NCBI GenBank assembly: GCA_028571685.1
Contig: CM053162.1
Span: 66,514,351 to 66,578,350, forward strand
Length of the DNA stretch: 64,000 bases
Direction: 5' to 3'
Source of the DNA: Heterohyrax brucei
Lineage: Eukaryota; Chordata; Mammalia; Hyracoidea; Procaviidae
Shown piece by piece: positions 11,478 through 21,412 of the stretch. The position numbers were made by a program, and so were the translations under genes. The notes below the pieces were generated by a model, which did no database searches, was not told the origin of the DNA, and was given only the letters and a program-made list of their open reading frames with translations. The stretch's first letter is position 1. Every line of letters begins with the position of its first letter.

Positions 11478-12159
11478 GTTCTCTATTTATAATAGCATTT
11501 AAGAATAAAACACTTAGGAATGAATCTACCCTAGGAAGTGAAAGACTTCATAAAACAAATATTATGAAACACTGCTAAATGATGCTAACGATGACCTAAA
11601 TAGGTGAAAAAACAATCTGTGTTCATGAATTGGATTAAATGTAGCCAAAATGTCAATTCTATGCAAACTCATGAGCGCACTGAATGCAATCGTGGTAAAA
11701 ATTATAACAGCGCTTCCCACAGAAATGGAAAAAAACTTTATGTCAAAAGGCAAGAGGCCAGAAAAGATGAAGCAATTATGAAGAAGATCAAAGTAGAAGG
11801 TCCCACACCTTTCAGCTTCAAAACATGTTACAGAGCTACAGCAATCAAAAGAGCCTGGTACTGGTTTAATGACAGACACATGGACAAATGAAGTATAAGT
11901 GAGATCCCCCAAATAAATCTATACCTCTGTGGTCAAATGATTTTCAACAAGGGTGCTAAATCCATTCCATGGGGGAAGGAAAGCTTTCTTCAACAATGGA
12001 TGCTGGCAAAATTAGATTTCTATACACAGAAAAGTGAAGAAAGAGCCATCTCTCACATTATGCAAAAAAACTAATTCAAAATGGATCAAGAATCAAATAT
12101 TAAATTTAATGCCGTAAAGTTCTTGAAAAAAAAAAAATGCAAGAGAAGCTGTGGAGCCT
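11478..12159 (+). mobile_element. L1 fragment, ORF2 3' region
   Basis: Typical L1 ORF2 sequence past the reverse transcriptase core: 'gacctaaataggtg', 'gttcatgaattggatt', 'ttcaaaacatgttacagagc', 'ggtcaaatgattttcaacaa', 'aattcaaaatggatcaagaa'. Many stops and frameshifts. It is cut at about 12160 by LTR insertions and resumes at 13016. Confidence 0.9.
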
Positions 12160-12189
12160 TAGTTATCTGTTGTTACTGTAATCGAATAT

Positions 12190-12700
12190 TGTAGTCATCC
12201 GGTGCTGCTCTAACAGAAGTACCACAGAATGGGTGGTTTAACAAAGGGAGGTTTATTCTTATAGAGTCCGGTAGGCTACAAGTCGAAATTCAGAATGTCT
12301 GCTCCAGGGGAAGGCTTTCCCCTTTTTCAGTTCTGGAAGAAAGTCTTTGTGTTGCATCAGTCTTTGTTGGGGAGCATCTTGGTGCAGGAACCTCGGGTCT
12401 CCAGGATGTGCTCTATTTCTGGTGCTGCTCTCTTGATGGTGTGAGGTTCTCACCTTCCTGCTTGCTTCCCTTTTCTTCTGTCTCCCGTAAGATAAAAGAA
12501 TAAAGGGTAGTGCAAGCCACCCTACAGGGAACCTCTTTTTATAGCAGAGCAGGGAGGTGGTCTCATGAAGGGAGATCACCCTCAACCCCTAACATACAGC
12601 GTGGGAAAAATCACCAAATGGAAGACAATCATAAAATGAGTATGATGGCCAGCCGCCTGGCCTCACACATTTTTGGGGAGACACGGTTCAAGCCATGACA
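12190..12700 (-). mobile_element. MaLR-like solo LTR nested in an older LTR
   Basis: On + it reads from 'tgtagtcatccggtgctg' to 'acggttcaagccatgaca', the reverse complement of an LTR of the 'tgtcatggattgaa' family. Shared blocks include 'ctgctccaggggaaggcttt' and 'taaagggtagtgcaagccac'. Target duplications are not clear. Confidence 0.85.
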
Positions 12701-12755
12701 CAGAGCTATCAAAAGTAGATGGCTTTAACAAACTGGAATTTATTTTCTCACTGTT

Positions 12756-12795
12756 TGATCCGACTCGACGGCACTTGGCTTGGCTTTTTGGCTTA
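12756..12795 (+). mobile_element. micro-insertion: AfroSINE 3' tail only
   Basis: About 40 bp consisting only of the SINE end: 'gatccgactcgacggcac' then 'ttggcttggctttttgg'. It interrupts the antisense LTR sequence. Comparable pieces lie at 43094, 46652 and 53342. Confidence 0.7.
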
Positions 12796-13015
12796 GGCAT
12801 TTAGCATTCCAGATTTTGGGTATCAGCTCTAAGGGAAACATTTCTCTCTCTGTTGGCTCTGGAGAAAAGTTCTTGTCTCTTCAACTTGCTTTTCCTGGTA
12901 ATTTGGAGATGTGGTAATGCGGAAACAAGCCTTGGCATCTATCTTTCCTATCTTGGCTTGGTCAGTCTGCTTCATTTATATCTTTGTAAGAAATTGACTC
13001 AAGACACACCCTAAT

Positions 13016-13297
13016 ATGTCTGATAAACACCTAATATCTAAAATATATATAAATCTACAGTTTAACAACAAAAAGACAAATAATCCAGCCAACAAGTGGG
13101 CAAAATCCATGAACATACATTACATTTTCACTCAATCATATCAAATAAAAAAATAAAAATAAAATAAAATAAAAAGAGGTAAAGCAACCAACAAATCACA
13201 CACATGGAAGTTAGGATTTACAGCACGCATCTGGGTGAACTTTATTCAAGCAACCAACAAACATATGAAATAAAGCTCTTTGTTATTAGCCATTAAA
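13016..13297 (+). mobile_element. L1 fragment, continuation of 11478-12159
   Basis: 'acctaatatctaaaatata', 'tttaacaacaaaaagacaaa' and 'caacaagtgggcaaaatcc' match L1 ORF2 just 3' of the sequence lost at 12159. After about 13140 the assignment fades; an AAAAT-type simple repeat lies at 13146-13178. Confidence 0.75.
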
Positions 13298-13460
13298 CCC
13301 CAAAAACCAAAGGCTTGACATTGAGTGGGTTCTAACTCATAGTGATCCTGTAGGACAGAGTAGACCTGCCCCATAGAGTTTCCAAGAAGGACCTGGTGGA
13401 CTGGAATTTCTGATGTTTGGTTAGCAGCTGTAACATTTAACCACTATGTCACTAGGATTT
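13298..13460 (-). mobile_element. AfroSINE
   Basis: 'ttctaactcatagtgatcc', 'ctgccccatagagtttccaa', 'tgatgtttggttagcagctg', 'ccactatgtcactaggat', with an A-rich start ('aaaccccaaaaaccaaagg'). Confidence 0.9.
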
Positions 13461-14747
13461 TGGAATGCATAAAAGAACAGATAAATAAGTGGTATCTATT
13501 TTTTAAAAAGCAACAGCACTATTCATTAAACAACTCTATTGGGGAATATCTCTTAAGAATATGTAATTTCTAACTCCTTTGGATTTGTTTTCTGCAAATA
13601 ATATCCTACTGTGTAACTCTGCCCATAAAGAGCCACTATTCAAATAACTAAAATGGTTTTATTGTCTGAAATAAATTACTTTTTGACATTTAAGTTTATG
13701 AAATAGCTCCTCTGTGATCAACAAATATGAATTAGACTCCCAGAAGGAAGTTAGCATGGTGTACAGAAAGAACAAGGTTTTTTTTAAAAAATTGTTTGCT
13801 TAGAGTATTGCCTTTCTTTTCATTATAAAAATGATTTATGTCTATTTCAGCCAAACTCCAAACATTCGTGTTACCGGGTGAAAAGCTGGGTATGCATCCT
13901 TTCAGGTCTTTTCTTTGAGAATGGATGCATGGTTTGGGTTCCATTTTTGTAACCCCCTTTTCTGGCTGTGTAATCTTCATCAGCTTTGCCAGCGTATCTG
14001 AACTTCAGTCTCCTTGTCTGTAAAAAGAAGGTAAAAACCCACCTAGCAAGTTAAGGAAAAGATCGTGTAAGATGAAGTAAGCAAAATACAAAACACAGTG
14101 TCTAGTTCACTGTGTACTCAACAAAACTTTCTGGCTCATGGGTACACACATGCACGGGCACACATACACGACAATAACAACATGGAATCAGGCCCAGAAT
14201 TCTTGACAGCTGCAGTCTTTCTGTTTTGAAACTTTGGATTCTGGGTTACCATTTTATATTGTAAAAGGAGGTTAGGCAGAAAGAGGCTGAATACACAAAT
14301 TGATAATGGCCAAGCCATCTACGACAGCAGAACTCTGAATCACAGCGTCTATAGCTGAGAGTCTATCACCAGAGAAAGCCAGACCATACCCTCTACAGCC
14401 CTTGACCCAGAGTGGTCAGGCAGTCAGGGCTTCATCAAAGGCTGCTTATTCCTCCTCATCCCCCTCTTCCACTTCAGGACTTCCCAGAGACAGCCAAACA
14501 GGTTCCTGGCACCAATCACAAAACAAATCCCTTTTCTGGTTAGTCTTCCTACAGTTTCTCAGTCCCTGCAACCTCCAATCCCAATGTACAGGGAGCCTTC
14601 CTGCCTTCCATTTCTTCTGGTGTGGAGCTTTCCCATTCCCTTGCATGCTCTCAGGTCTCTGCCAAACACAAGTGATGGTTGGTTGACTCCCTGGTTAGAG
14701 CAAGCTCTGAATAGTCGATTCATTCTAACGGGTCTCTGAGCAGAACA
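13461..14747. other. unassigned DNA
   Basis: No gene seen. Overlapping open frames at 14402-14756 on both strands lack domains. A CA-rich segment lies near 14143-14170. Confidence 0.35.
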
Positions 14748-14825
14748 GTTTTGCACTCCACTGCTAACCTAAAGGTCTGCAGCTAGAACCTACCCAAAGA
14801 ATACTTGCTGGTTTACTTCTGCAGC
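14748..14825 (+). mobile_element. AfroSINE long form, partial
   Basis: 'ccactgctaacctaaaggtc', 'agctagaacctacccaaaga' and 'tggtttacttctgcagcgat' follow the long-form order from the middle of the head; the tail is missing. Confidence 0.6.
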
Positions 14826-14829
14826 GATC

Positions 14830-15025
14830 ATTGTTAGTTACCACAGAGTAGATGCAGACTCATGGTGACCCCAAGTGTGTAGAGTGGAACTACTCCAAGG
14901 TATTTTAAAAGATGTGACATTTTGGAATCAGATCACCAGGCCTTTCTTCTGAGATACTTTTAGGTGAGTTTGTACTGCCAATCTCTTGACTAGTAATTGA
15001 GTGCTTAACGCTTTTTATGTCACCC
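14830..15025 (-). mobile_element. AfroSINE long form
   Basis: 'gatgcagactcatggtgacc', 'gtagagtggaactactcc', 'gatcaccaggcctttcttct', then the degraded head. It lies tail to tail with the partial copy just before it. Confidence 0.75.
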
Positions 15026-15026
15026 A

Positions 15027-15100
15027 CGAAAACCCTGGGGGCAGTTCTATCTGTGACACATGGGGTCACCATGAGCCTGAATTTGCTCTACTTCTTCGTT
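15027..15100 (+). mobile_element. AfroSINE fragment
   Basis: 'gaaaaccctgggggcagttc' then 'gacacatggggtcaccatga'; most of the body is missing. Confidence 0.65.
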
Positions 15101-15107
15101 TGGTTTA

Positions 15108-15272
15108 AACAAACGAAAGCCTCATGGCTGTGAAGTTGATTTTGACTCAGGGCCAACCTGTAAGGCAGACTAGAATGGCCCCATAAGATTTCCACGGAGC
15201 GCATGGTGACTTTGAAGTATTTTAGTTAGCCACCGTAGCTCTTACTCCTGGTACCACTGGCGTTTCCTTGTT
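15108..15272 (-). mobile_element. AfroSINE
   Basis: 'gaagttgattttgactcag', 'ccccataagatttccacgg', 'gttagccaccgtagctctta', 'taccactggcgtttcctt'. Confidence 0.85.
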
Positions 15273-15299
15273 GGTTTGGTTTGTTCTAATTGTAGTGGT

Positions 15300-15447
15300 C
15301 TTCCTGGTGGTGCAGTGGTTAAGATCTCATCAAAAGGTGACAGTCTGAATCCATCAGCTGCCCCTTAGAAAACCTATGGGGCACTTCTACTGTCTTCTAT
15401 AGGTCTGCTATGAATCCAAATCAACTCTGGCACCAGTTTGGGTTTTT
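15300..15447 (+). mobile_element. AfroSINE
   Basis: 'cttcctggtggtgcagtgg', 'cagtctgaatccatcagctg', 'aaacctatggggcacttcta', tail with 'ctggcaccagtttgggtt'. It is the fifth SINE piece within 700 bases. Confidence 0.85.
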
Positions 15448-16184
15448 CTCTTAGTGAAACTCTCTGAGTGAGGGAGGACAGAAGAGGGAGATAGTTTAGT
15501 TTCTAGCACTTTGCCTTTTTCAAGGCCTAAAGGAGGAATCGGAAAAGTTCTACCTGGGTGCTGGTATTCACTGGAGGATGAGAAAAGAGATCCAGAAAAG
15601 AGGAAACAAACTTGCAAATACTGGGGAAGCCTGGAGATGCAGGATGCAGACCATGTCAAGGTAGACACAGACGACTTCATGTTCTTGCTCTAAAAAAATA
15701 AATCAGAACCATAAGAGATGCTGAAAAGAGATAAACAAGTATGCATCCCTAAACAGGAATTCAGCAGAGAAACAGCCGATCTCACAAACCTTGACCCCAA
15801 GTTGTCTCTACAAGCAAACTGCTCTGGCCTTCACCGAGATGGCAGAATTTCAACTTCCCTACAGGCCATGAATTTCTTTGCAGAGAAGCAAAAGAAGTTG
15901 AAACATAAGGTGATGCATTTTGAACACTTGCAAGTAAACCTCAGTAAGACTGATGTTATTCAATGCTTCACTCGTAGACCAGAACTGAATGATTATTAAG
16001 CATGCGATACTCCTGGCAATCTTGTCAAGCAGACACAGTTCAAGGTTAGTTTCCAGAAAAAGGTAAAATCAAAGTCTTGTACAGACTGAATGCATATTAA
16101 AGATTTTATTTTACTTATATGCTAGCAGGCAGTTGTTATAACTGATTCAGTGAGAAAGTTAAAATAGCACACATTTACATGAGT
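15448..16184. other. unassigned DNA
   Basis: Small open frames (15511-15693, 15718-15999) have no recognised domain. No RNA gene seen. Confidence 0.35.
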
Positions 16185-16535
16185 AAAAAGACTATTGGGG
16201 AGGAGGGGGTGAAGAGGAGAAACACAGGACATTTTAAGGGCAGGGTAGTATTATTCAGGATGCTGCAACGGTATTATGCAGCTGTCAAAGCCTATAAAAC
16301 AGCGCAACTGAAAGGGTGAACCATTATGTAAACTACATCTCTCGTTGCTAATGATGTATTTGTGTTGGTTTATCAATTGTAACAAAACTTCGCACTACTG
16401 CAAAATGTTAGTAAAAGGGAAAATTGGGGTGAGAGGGGGTATATGGGAGCTCTGAACTTTCTGCATAATTTTTCTACACACTTAAAACTGCTCTAAGAAG
16501 TCGAATGTACTAATAAAAACTAAAAACAAACAAAA
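16185..16535 (+). mobile_element. L1 3' untranslated end
   Basis: 'gggtatatgggagctctg', 'tttctgcataatttttcta', 'taaaactgctctaagaag' and the A-rich end are the classic 3' end of an older L1. Confidence 0.7.
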
Positions 16536-16617
16536 ATGTTGGGACAAATTGCAAATGAAGTAACTTTTTTTTTTCCATAGTTGTGGGTGGGAGATGGGGT
16601 AGAAGGCAGAAGTCTAC

Positions 16618-17146
16618 TAACTCATTACTAGCTCATCCACAGAGTGGATGGCTTTAGCAAAACAAAGTTTATTCTCACACAGTACTTCCACAGTTGGACA
16701 GTAGGCACAAGTCCAAATTCAGGGGGTCTGCTCCAGGGGAAGGCTTTCCTTCTTGTTAGCTCTGGAGGAAAGCCCTTGTGTTGGGTCAGCTTTGGGTGAG
16801 GGAGCATCTTGTTGCAGGAACCTCAGGTCTGAAGGAGACGCCCTTCTCCTGGTGCTGCTTTCTTGATGATGTGAGGTTCCCAGTTCTCCCCTTGCTTTGC
16901 CTTCCTTTTATCTCCGGTAAGATGAAAGGATAAAGAGTGGTGCAAGCCACACTCCAGGGAAACTCCCCTTACAGTGGAGCCAGGAGGTAGACTTAGGAAG
17001 GGATTTACAGTCCCTCCCTAATAATCCTGTTTAGCATGCAGCATAGGAAAATCACCAAATGGAGGACAAGACATAAAATATCGGGAATCATGGCCCAGCC
17101 AAATGGCTACACAAATTTTTGGGCGGACACAGTTCAATCCATGACA
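16618..17146 (-). mobile_element. MaLR-like solo LTR
   Basis: The + strand runs 'gagtggatggctttagc', 'ctgctccaggggaaggcttt', 'agagtggtgcaagccacact', 'aaaatcaccaaatggagg' to 'cacagttcaatccatgaca'. This is the reverse complement of the same LTR family as 3318-3969, with the far end degraded. Confidence 0.85.
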
Positions 17147-19080
17147 ATGGACAAGACCAAAAAATTATGTATCCATCCATTATCTATAACTTATCAACAG
17201 TTGCAAAATAACACCAAGTAAGTGAGCAGGGCTAGAATCTGACAAGCCTGGAAAGCAGGCCGTACGTGATGCGTTGCTTATTCATTGCAACTCAATATAT
17301 TCTTATGTAGTAGGTAAGAATGAAATTAATCAGATTAATAGAGACAGAAATCCATTAGCCTGTGAAAAGGCACCAGATAACTAGGAGTTGGCTTTAGCCT
17401 TTTTCAGAGCTGCTCAACTGGAAACGACAGTATGGAAATAGTTAGGGGGAAGTGCAAGCGTTGCAAATCTTAATCTGCCAATTAGAAGGCTAAGAGGATC
17501 TCATTTCAAACCCCAGATACACGAAGCTGACTCCACTCGCCACCCCACGGCCCACCCCACCCCCCATTCCTGCACTGCTGTATTTCAGTCTCCGTACGTG
17601 CTTCCTTCTGAGATATCTATTCCTTCTCCCTCATATATTGGCCTTGTGCAATACGTTGAGGATGCATGGATGACAAAATTTGCTCCTTCCTTAGGTGGAA
17701 TTACCAACTCCTCTCACTGAGAGATGTATGACAGAAAACTGATAGCGGGTATAAACATATTCAATTGTGTGGTCTGGGACAGCTCGCCAGAGACTTGCTG
17801 GTAATGTAACATTCATTTTTCAATTTTTTTCTTTTTTGTGGCTGTAATAGTGTTTGACTCTTTGTCTTAAGCAAGTGGCGTATACAGAGATGGGAAAAAG
17901 AAACCATCCTCCAAGTTACTGGGACAAAACTGAAGAGTCAAGCTTACCGCTGGAGGGAGGAGAGGAATCAGGAAAACTGCTCACGTTAAAGGCTAACTAG
18001 ACCTAGACCACCAAAGGCAAGCTTGCCTTTGACAAAATTAGATTTAAAAACTCAGCACAATGAGAGAAGGGATAACAGTGAGGAAAGAACCGTATTTTGT
18101 AAGGTTTGTGGTCTGAGGAAGGACTCACCTAGTCCCTAAATGTGGTGGGAGCCAGTGTGTAGGTCTTTGGACACTTAACTGTAAATCTCCAGCTCACTGA
18201 GCAAACTGGAACCCCAGTGATAGTGGCTTCTGTAAAATCCGCTGCTGACCTCCAGGATAGGTGCCCTACTTCCAGGTCAGTAGATCTCAAGATTCAGCAA
18301 AGGTTTCTTGTCTTGTAGAGGTAAGCCTCATCACCTTTGGCGTCGCTGGACCTTTAGGCTATTTCGACTTCCCATCTGCAGAGAAATTCAAGATGTCTGC
18401 AAAGTCCAACTTACTTTACAACTGCAACCGCTGAAAACTTAAAACATATCCCAAAACTCTGCTTTCAGTAGAATATGAATTATTGTTCTCATAGTTTCTT
18501 GGAAGATATGTGCCCCTCTTTCACCCAACAATTTCCAATGACACTTTGTGGGATCTATCTTTATTCTTTAGGATTCTTATTTGTTAGCCCTGCCTAGAGG
18601 ATGAGGCTGGCACTGCTGCTGGGAATTGTCATGGAAACTATGAGTTTCTGTGCCATAAAACTTAGGGTGTTCTCTCTCTATGAAGCAGTCCCAGTGTCCT
18701 CTTCAGAAGCCTCCCCAAACTCTCCTGTTCACTAAGCCTCCTCTGCACCCTGACTGTGTTCCATACCCAGCTGGCATGGCTGGTTCTCCTAATCCCACCT
18801 CAAGCAGCAGCCAGTACAGAATCAAAAGCTTCCTTTGTTGCTGCAAGGTGTCGCTGAGTTGGTTCTGCCGCAGTGATGCCCCATGAATGACAACAAAGCA
18901 CTGCTTGGCCCTGTAACATCCCCCCAATTTTCACCATATGTTTGAGGCCACTGTTATAGTCTCTGTGAGAATCCCTCTCATTTGAGAGCCTTTTTCACTT
19001 TCTCTGACCCTCTACTTTACCAAGCACGATGTCCACCTCCAGGGAATGATCCCTCCTGATAATAAGAGATTATACAAGTA
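17147..19080. other. unassigned DNA
   Basis: About 1.9 kb without a recognised gene or repeat. A C-rich stretch lies at 17540-17567. Open frames at 18680-18927 overlap on both strands and look like chance. Confidence 0.4.
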
Positions 19081-19435
19081 CGTCCATGGACTCATGCTGG
19101 AAAAAGTGCTATATACCTCACTGCTGAAAACCACTATGGTCACCTTTGACATACTCCCCTTTGGAAGCTATACACCAATGCCAGTGCCTAGTCTACCCTT
19201 CAAAGAACTTTTTCAAGGATGAGTTCATGAATTTAATTGTCACTCTCATCCAATGGCAGCTCTGATGGACATCCCAGAACAAGAGCTCCAAAATTCCTTG
19301 AAGGGTAGACTAGGCACTGGTATTGGTGCACTGATTCCCAAGGAGATACTTCAAAGGTGAACATAGCAATATTCAACTGTGAGGTATGTAACACTTTTTC
19401 TAGGATGAGTTTGTGAACTTAATTGTCAGTCCTTG
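19081..19435 (+). mobile_element. mariner derivative with type B junction, TA-flanked
   Basis: A 355-bp element with TA on both sides (19079-19080 and 19436-19437). The left part (19081-19203) is an inverted mariner end ('aaaaagtgctatatacctca', 'ccagtgcctagtctaccctt'). It joins an internal direct terminal-repeat copy ('gatgagttcatgaattta', 19217-19234), then 'caatggcagctctgatgg' and the right arm to 'taattgtcagtcc'. The terminal-repeat/right-arm join is shared with 2478-2704. It encodes nothing. Confidence 0.85.
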
Positions 19436-20334
19436 TAGGTCCAAAGTATTTGAGAATAAGTCTTGCCATCTTTGCTTCAAAGGAGCATTCTGGCTATGTT
19501 TCTTCCAAAACAGAATTGTTTGCTCTTCTGGCAGTCCATGGTATATTCAGCATTCTTCACCAGCTCTCCTTAAGGAATAACCAAAGTCATATTCACCCAG
19601 TGTAATCTAAAGTCAGATGATAGAAGGCGGAAAACATTTGGACAAATGTTTTCCTGTCACCTGTCTCCTTAGGAGTTGAAGATATTTGACTTAGAGTTAC
19701 TACCTTGCGGTTCCATCAAAGATTCTTTGCTGGTGCTCACGTAACAACTCTCTCATTAACGTAGCTTGTCTTCTCCAAACAAGGGCTTTCTCACCACAGC
19801 TCAGCTTTTAGCCCTGCTGAATCTGTCCTCAGGACTATCACCTGAATGAGCAGCAAAGATGTCAGATCATCTAGAAGTTAAGCTGATGAAGGACAGAAAC
19901 TTACAGTTTTTATTCATGTCTCTGAGTATATAACATTGATTCCCAGTTCCATAAGCAAGATACATATTTGATGTTTAAGAACAATGCCAGTGTGTAGCAA
20001 ATATTACCCATGTGGAGTTTAGATAGCACACAGAATGTGACTGAGTTGTTCTAACCAATTTATGTGTGTTCCCACGTGGGATTATAACAGTGGGTAAAAA
20101 CCCATTGTCCTCTTTGTATTTTCCTTTGTTCTGTGTGCCTCAGAGTCGTATTTCCCTTTACACTTTGCCTCCTGAATGCAAGTTAAGTATTAAGAATCTT
20201 GTGCATTTAATATATTTGAGAATGGATTGTTTTTGTCATGTTAATGACACAGTGCAGGATGTGTTTGCATCAATCTTGTTTGAGATATAAAAGAGATTAA
20301 AAAAGCAAATAAACAAGCAAAGATGAGTGGAAGA
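19436..20334. other. unassigned DNA
   Basis: No gene recognised. Open frames at 19423-19605 and 20066-20290 have no known domain. Confidence 0.4.
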
Positions 20335-20421
20335 GAATTCTGACTCATAGCCACCCTATAGGACAGAGTAGAACTGCTCCTGCAGGGTTTCCAAGGAGCA
20401 GCTGGTGGATTCAAACAACTA
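20335..20421 (-). mobile_element. AfroSINE, head missing
   Basis: 'attctgactcatagccaccc', 'tataggacagagtagaactg', 'gtttccaaggagcagctgg'. The head side is replaced by mariner-derived sequence at 20424. Confidence 0.85.
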
Positions 20422-20423
20422 TG

Positions 20424-20590
20424 GTTCACAAACTTGCCACCGTGCCACTGTGCACAACGGGCATACGAAAAAGAGCTCCAAGGTTACTTTTAAGACTAGA
20501 CTAGGAGCTTTTATCAGTGCATAGGTTCCCAAGGGGAGTACTGTGAAAGCGAATGTAGTGATATTCAACAATGAGGTATATACCTCTTAG
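20424..20590 (-). mobile_element. palindromic mariner derivative (type A junction), truncated
   Basis: 'aaacttgccaccgtgccact' is the same junction as in copies 1, 2 and the 38-kb copy. It is followed by 'aaaagagctccaaggttac' and the right arm to 'atattcaacaatgaggtata'. Both outer ends are lost. Confidence 0.8.
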
Positions 20591-21089
20591 AACAATTAAT
20601 TTAATGGACCTGGTATCAAAAGCAGAGACAATTTGATTATAAATAGAGCCGTTCTCTGAAATCTCAAGAGATAGTCCCTCTGGTGTACATTTAACATTAC
20701 AATTCCATTTGCAAATTAAGTCTATCCCTGTTGAGTTTTCAGGGGTAATGTCACACAACAGGAGGGAATAGTTTTTTCAGCCAAGGGCCCAAGGATTAAG
20801 GTTAAGGGTTGGTAGATAGTGAAAATCCATGGGGTATTTTAAACACCCCCAGTCTCCATGGTACGTATATTTCCACGAAAGAGGTAGCAAAGTTTGCAGG
20901 AATAAACAGAGTAAAAGTCTATCAGGAATTGAGAGCAGGGCAGGATATTGAGTGCTTCTTTTTTCTTTGGACAACCTTCATTCTTTGGACTTAGGAATTT
21001 TTTCCAGGTTGGTTCTACTTGTGTAAAAGGAGACAATCTTTTTTCCAATGTTCCTTCTGTTTACAATACCTATAAATGTTGTTGTCAGT
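20591..21089. other. unassigned DNA
   Basis: No coding or repeat feature recognised; overlapping open frames at 20777-21048 on both strands. Confidence 0.35.
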
Positions 21090-21412
21090 GTGTGGTGTAG
21101 CCAGTATACAAATAACTATGTTGGAACACCCTCTCTACTCACCTGATCTAGCCCTTTTTTCTTTACCTAAAATAAAGGAAATATTGAAAGGAAGGCATTT
21201 TGATGACATTCAAGACATCAAGGGTAATATAATGACAGTTCTGATGGCCATTCCAGAAAAAGAGTTCCAGAATTGCTTTGAACCGTGGACTAGGCACTGG
21301 CATTGGTGAGACGCTTCCCAAGGGGAGTACTTTGAAGGCGACTGTAGTGATATTCAACAATGAAGTATGTAGCACTTGTTCTAGGATGAGTCCGCAAGCT
21401 TACTTATTGGAT
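21090..21412 (+). mobile_element. mariner fragment, transposase C-terminal end
   Basis: The + frame at 21105-21309 encodes the last part of a mariner transposase: 'QITVLEHPLYSPDLALF', 'EILKGRHFDDIQDIKGN', 'AIPEKEFQNCFEPWTRHWHW', then a stop. The conserved third catalytic aspartate position is lost (a PDLA.CDFF-type motif reads PDLALFSL). It ends with a terminal repeat 'gatgagtccgcaagctta'. The 5' two thirds are absent. Confidence 0.85.

Larger units (their letters stand above)
12160..13015 (-). mobile_element. older MaLR-like LTR, split by a younger LTR
   Basis: The outer LTR appears as 12160-12189 ('ttagttatctgttgttactg') and 12701-13015 ('agatggctttaacaaactgg', 'ctctctctgttggctctgg', 'aaattgactcaagacaca'). 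Together these read as one antisense member of the window's LTR family. It sits inside the L1 that resumes at 13016. Confidence 0.7.

Noticed and set aside
17520-17580. A C-rich stretch considered as a CpG island or promoter
   Set aside because: Almost no CpG dinucleotides and only about 50 bases long.
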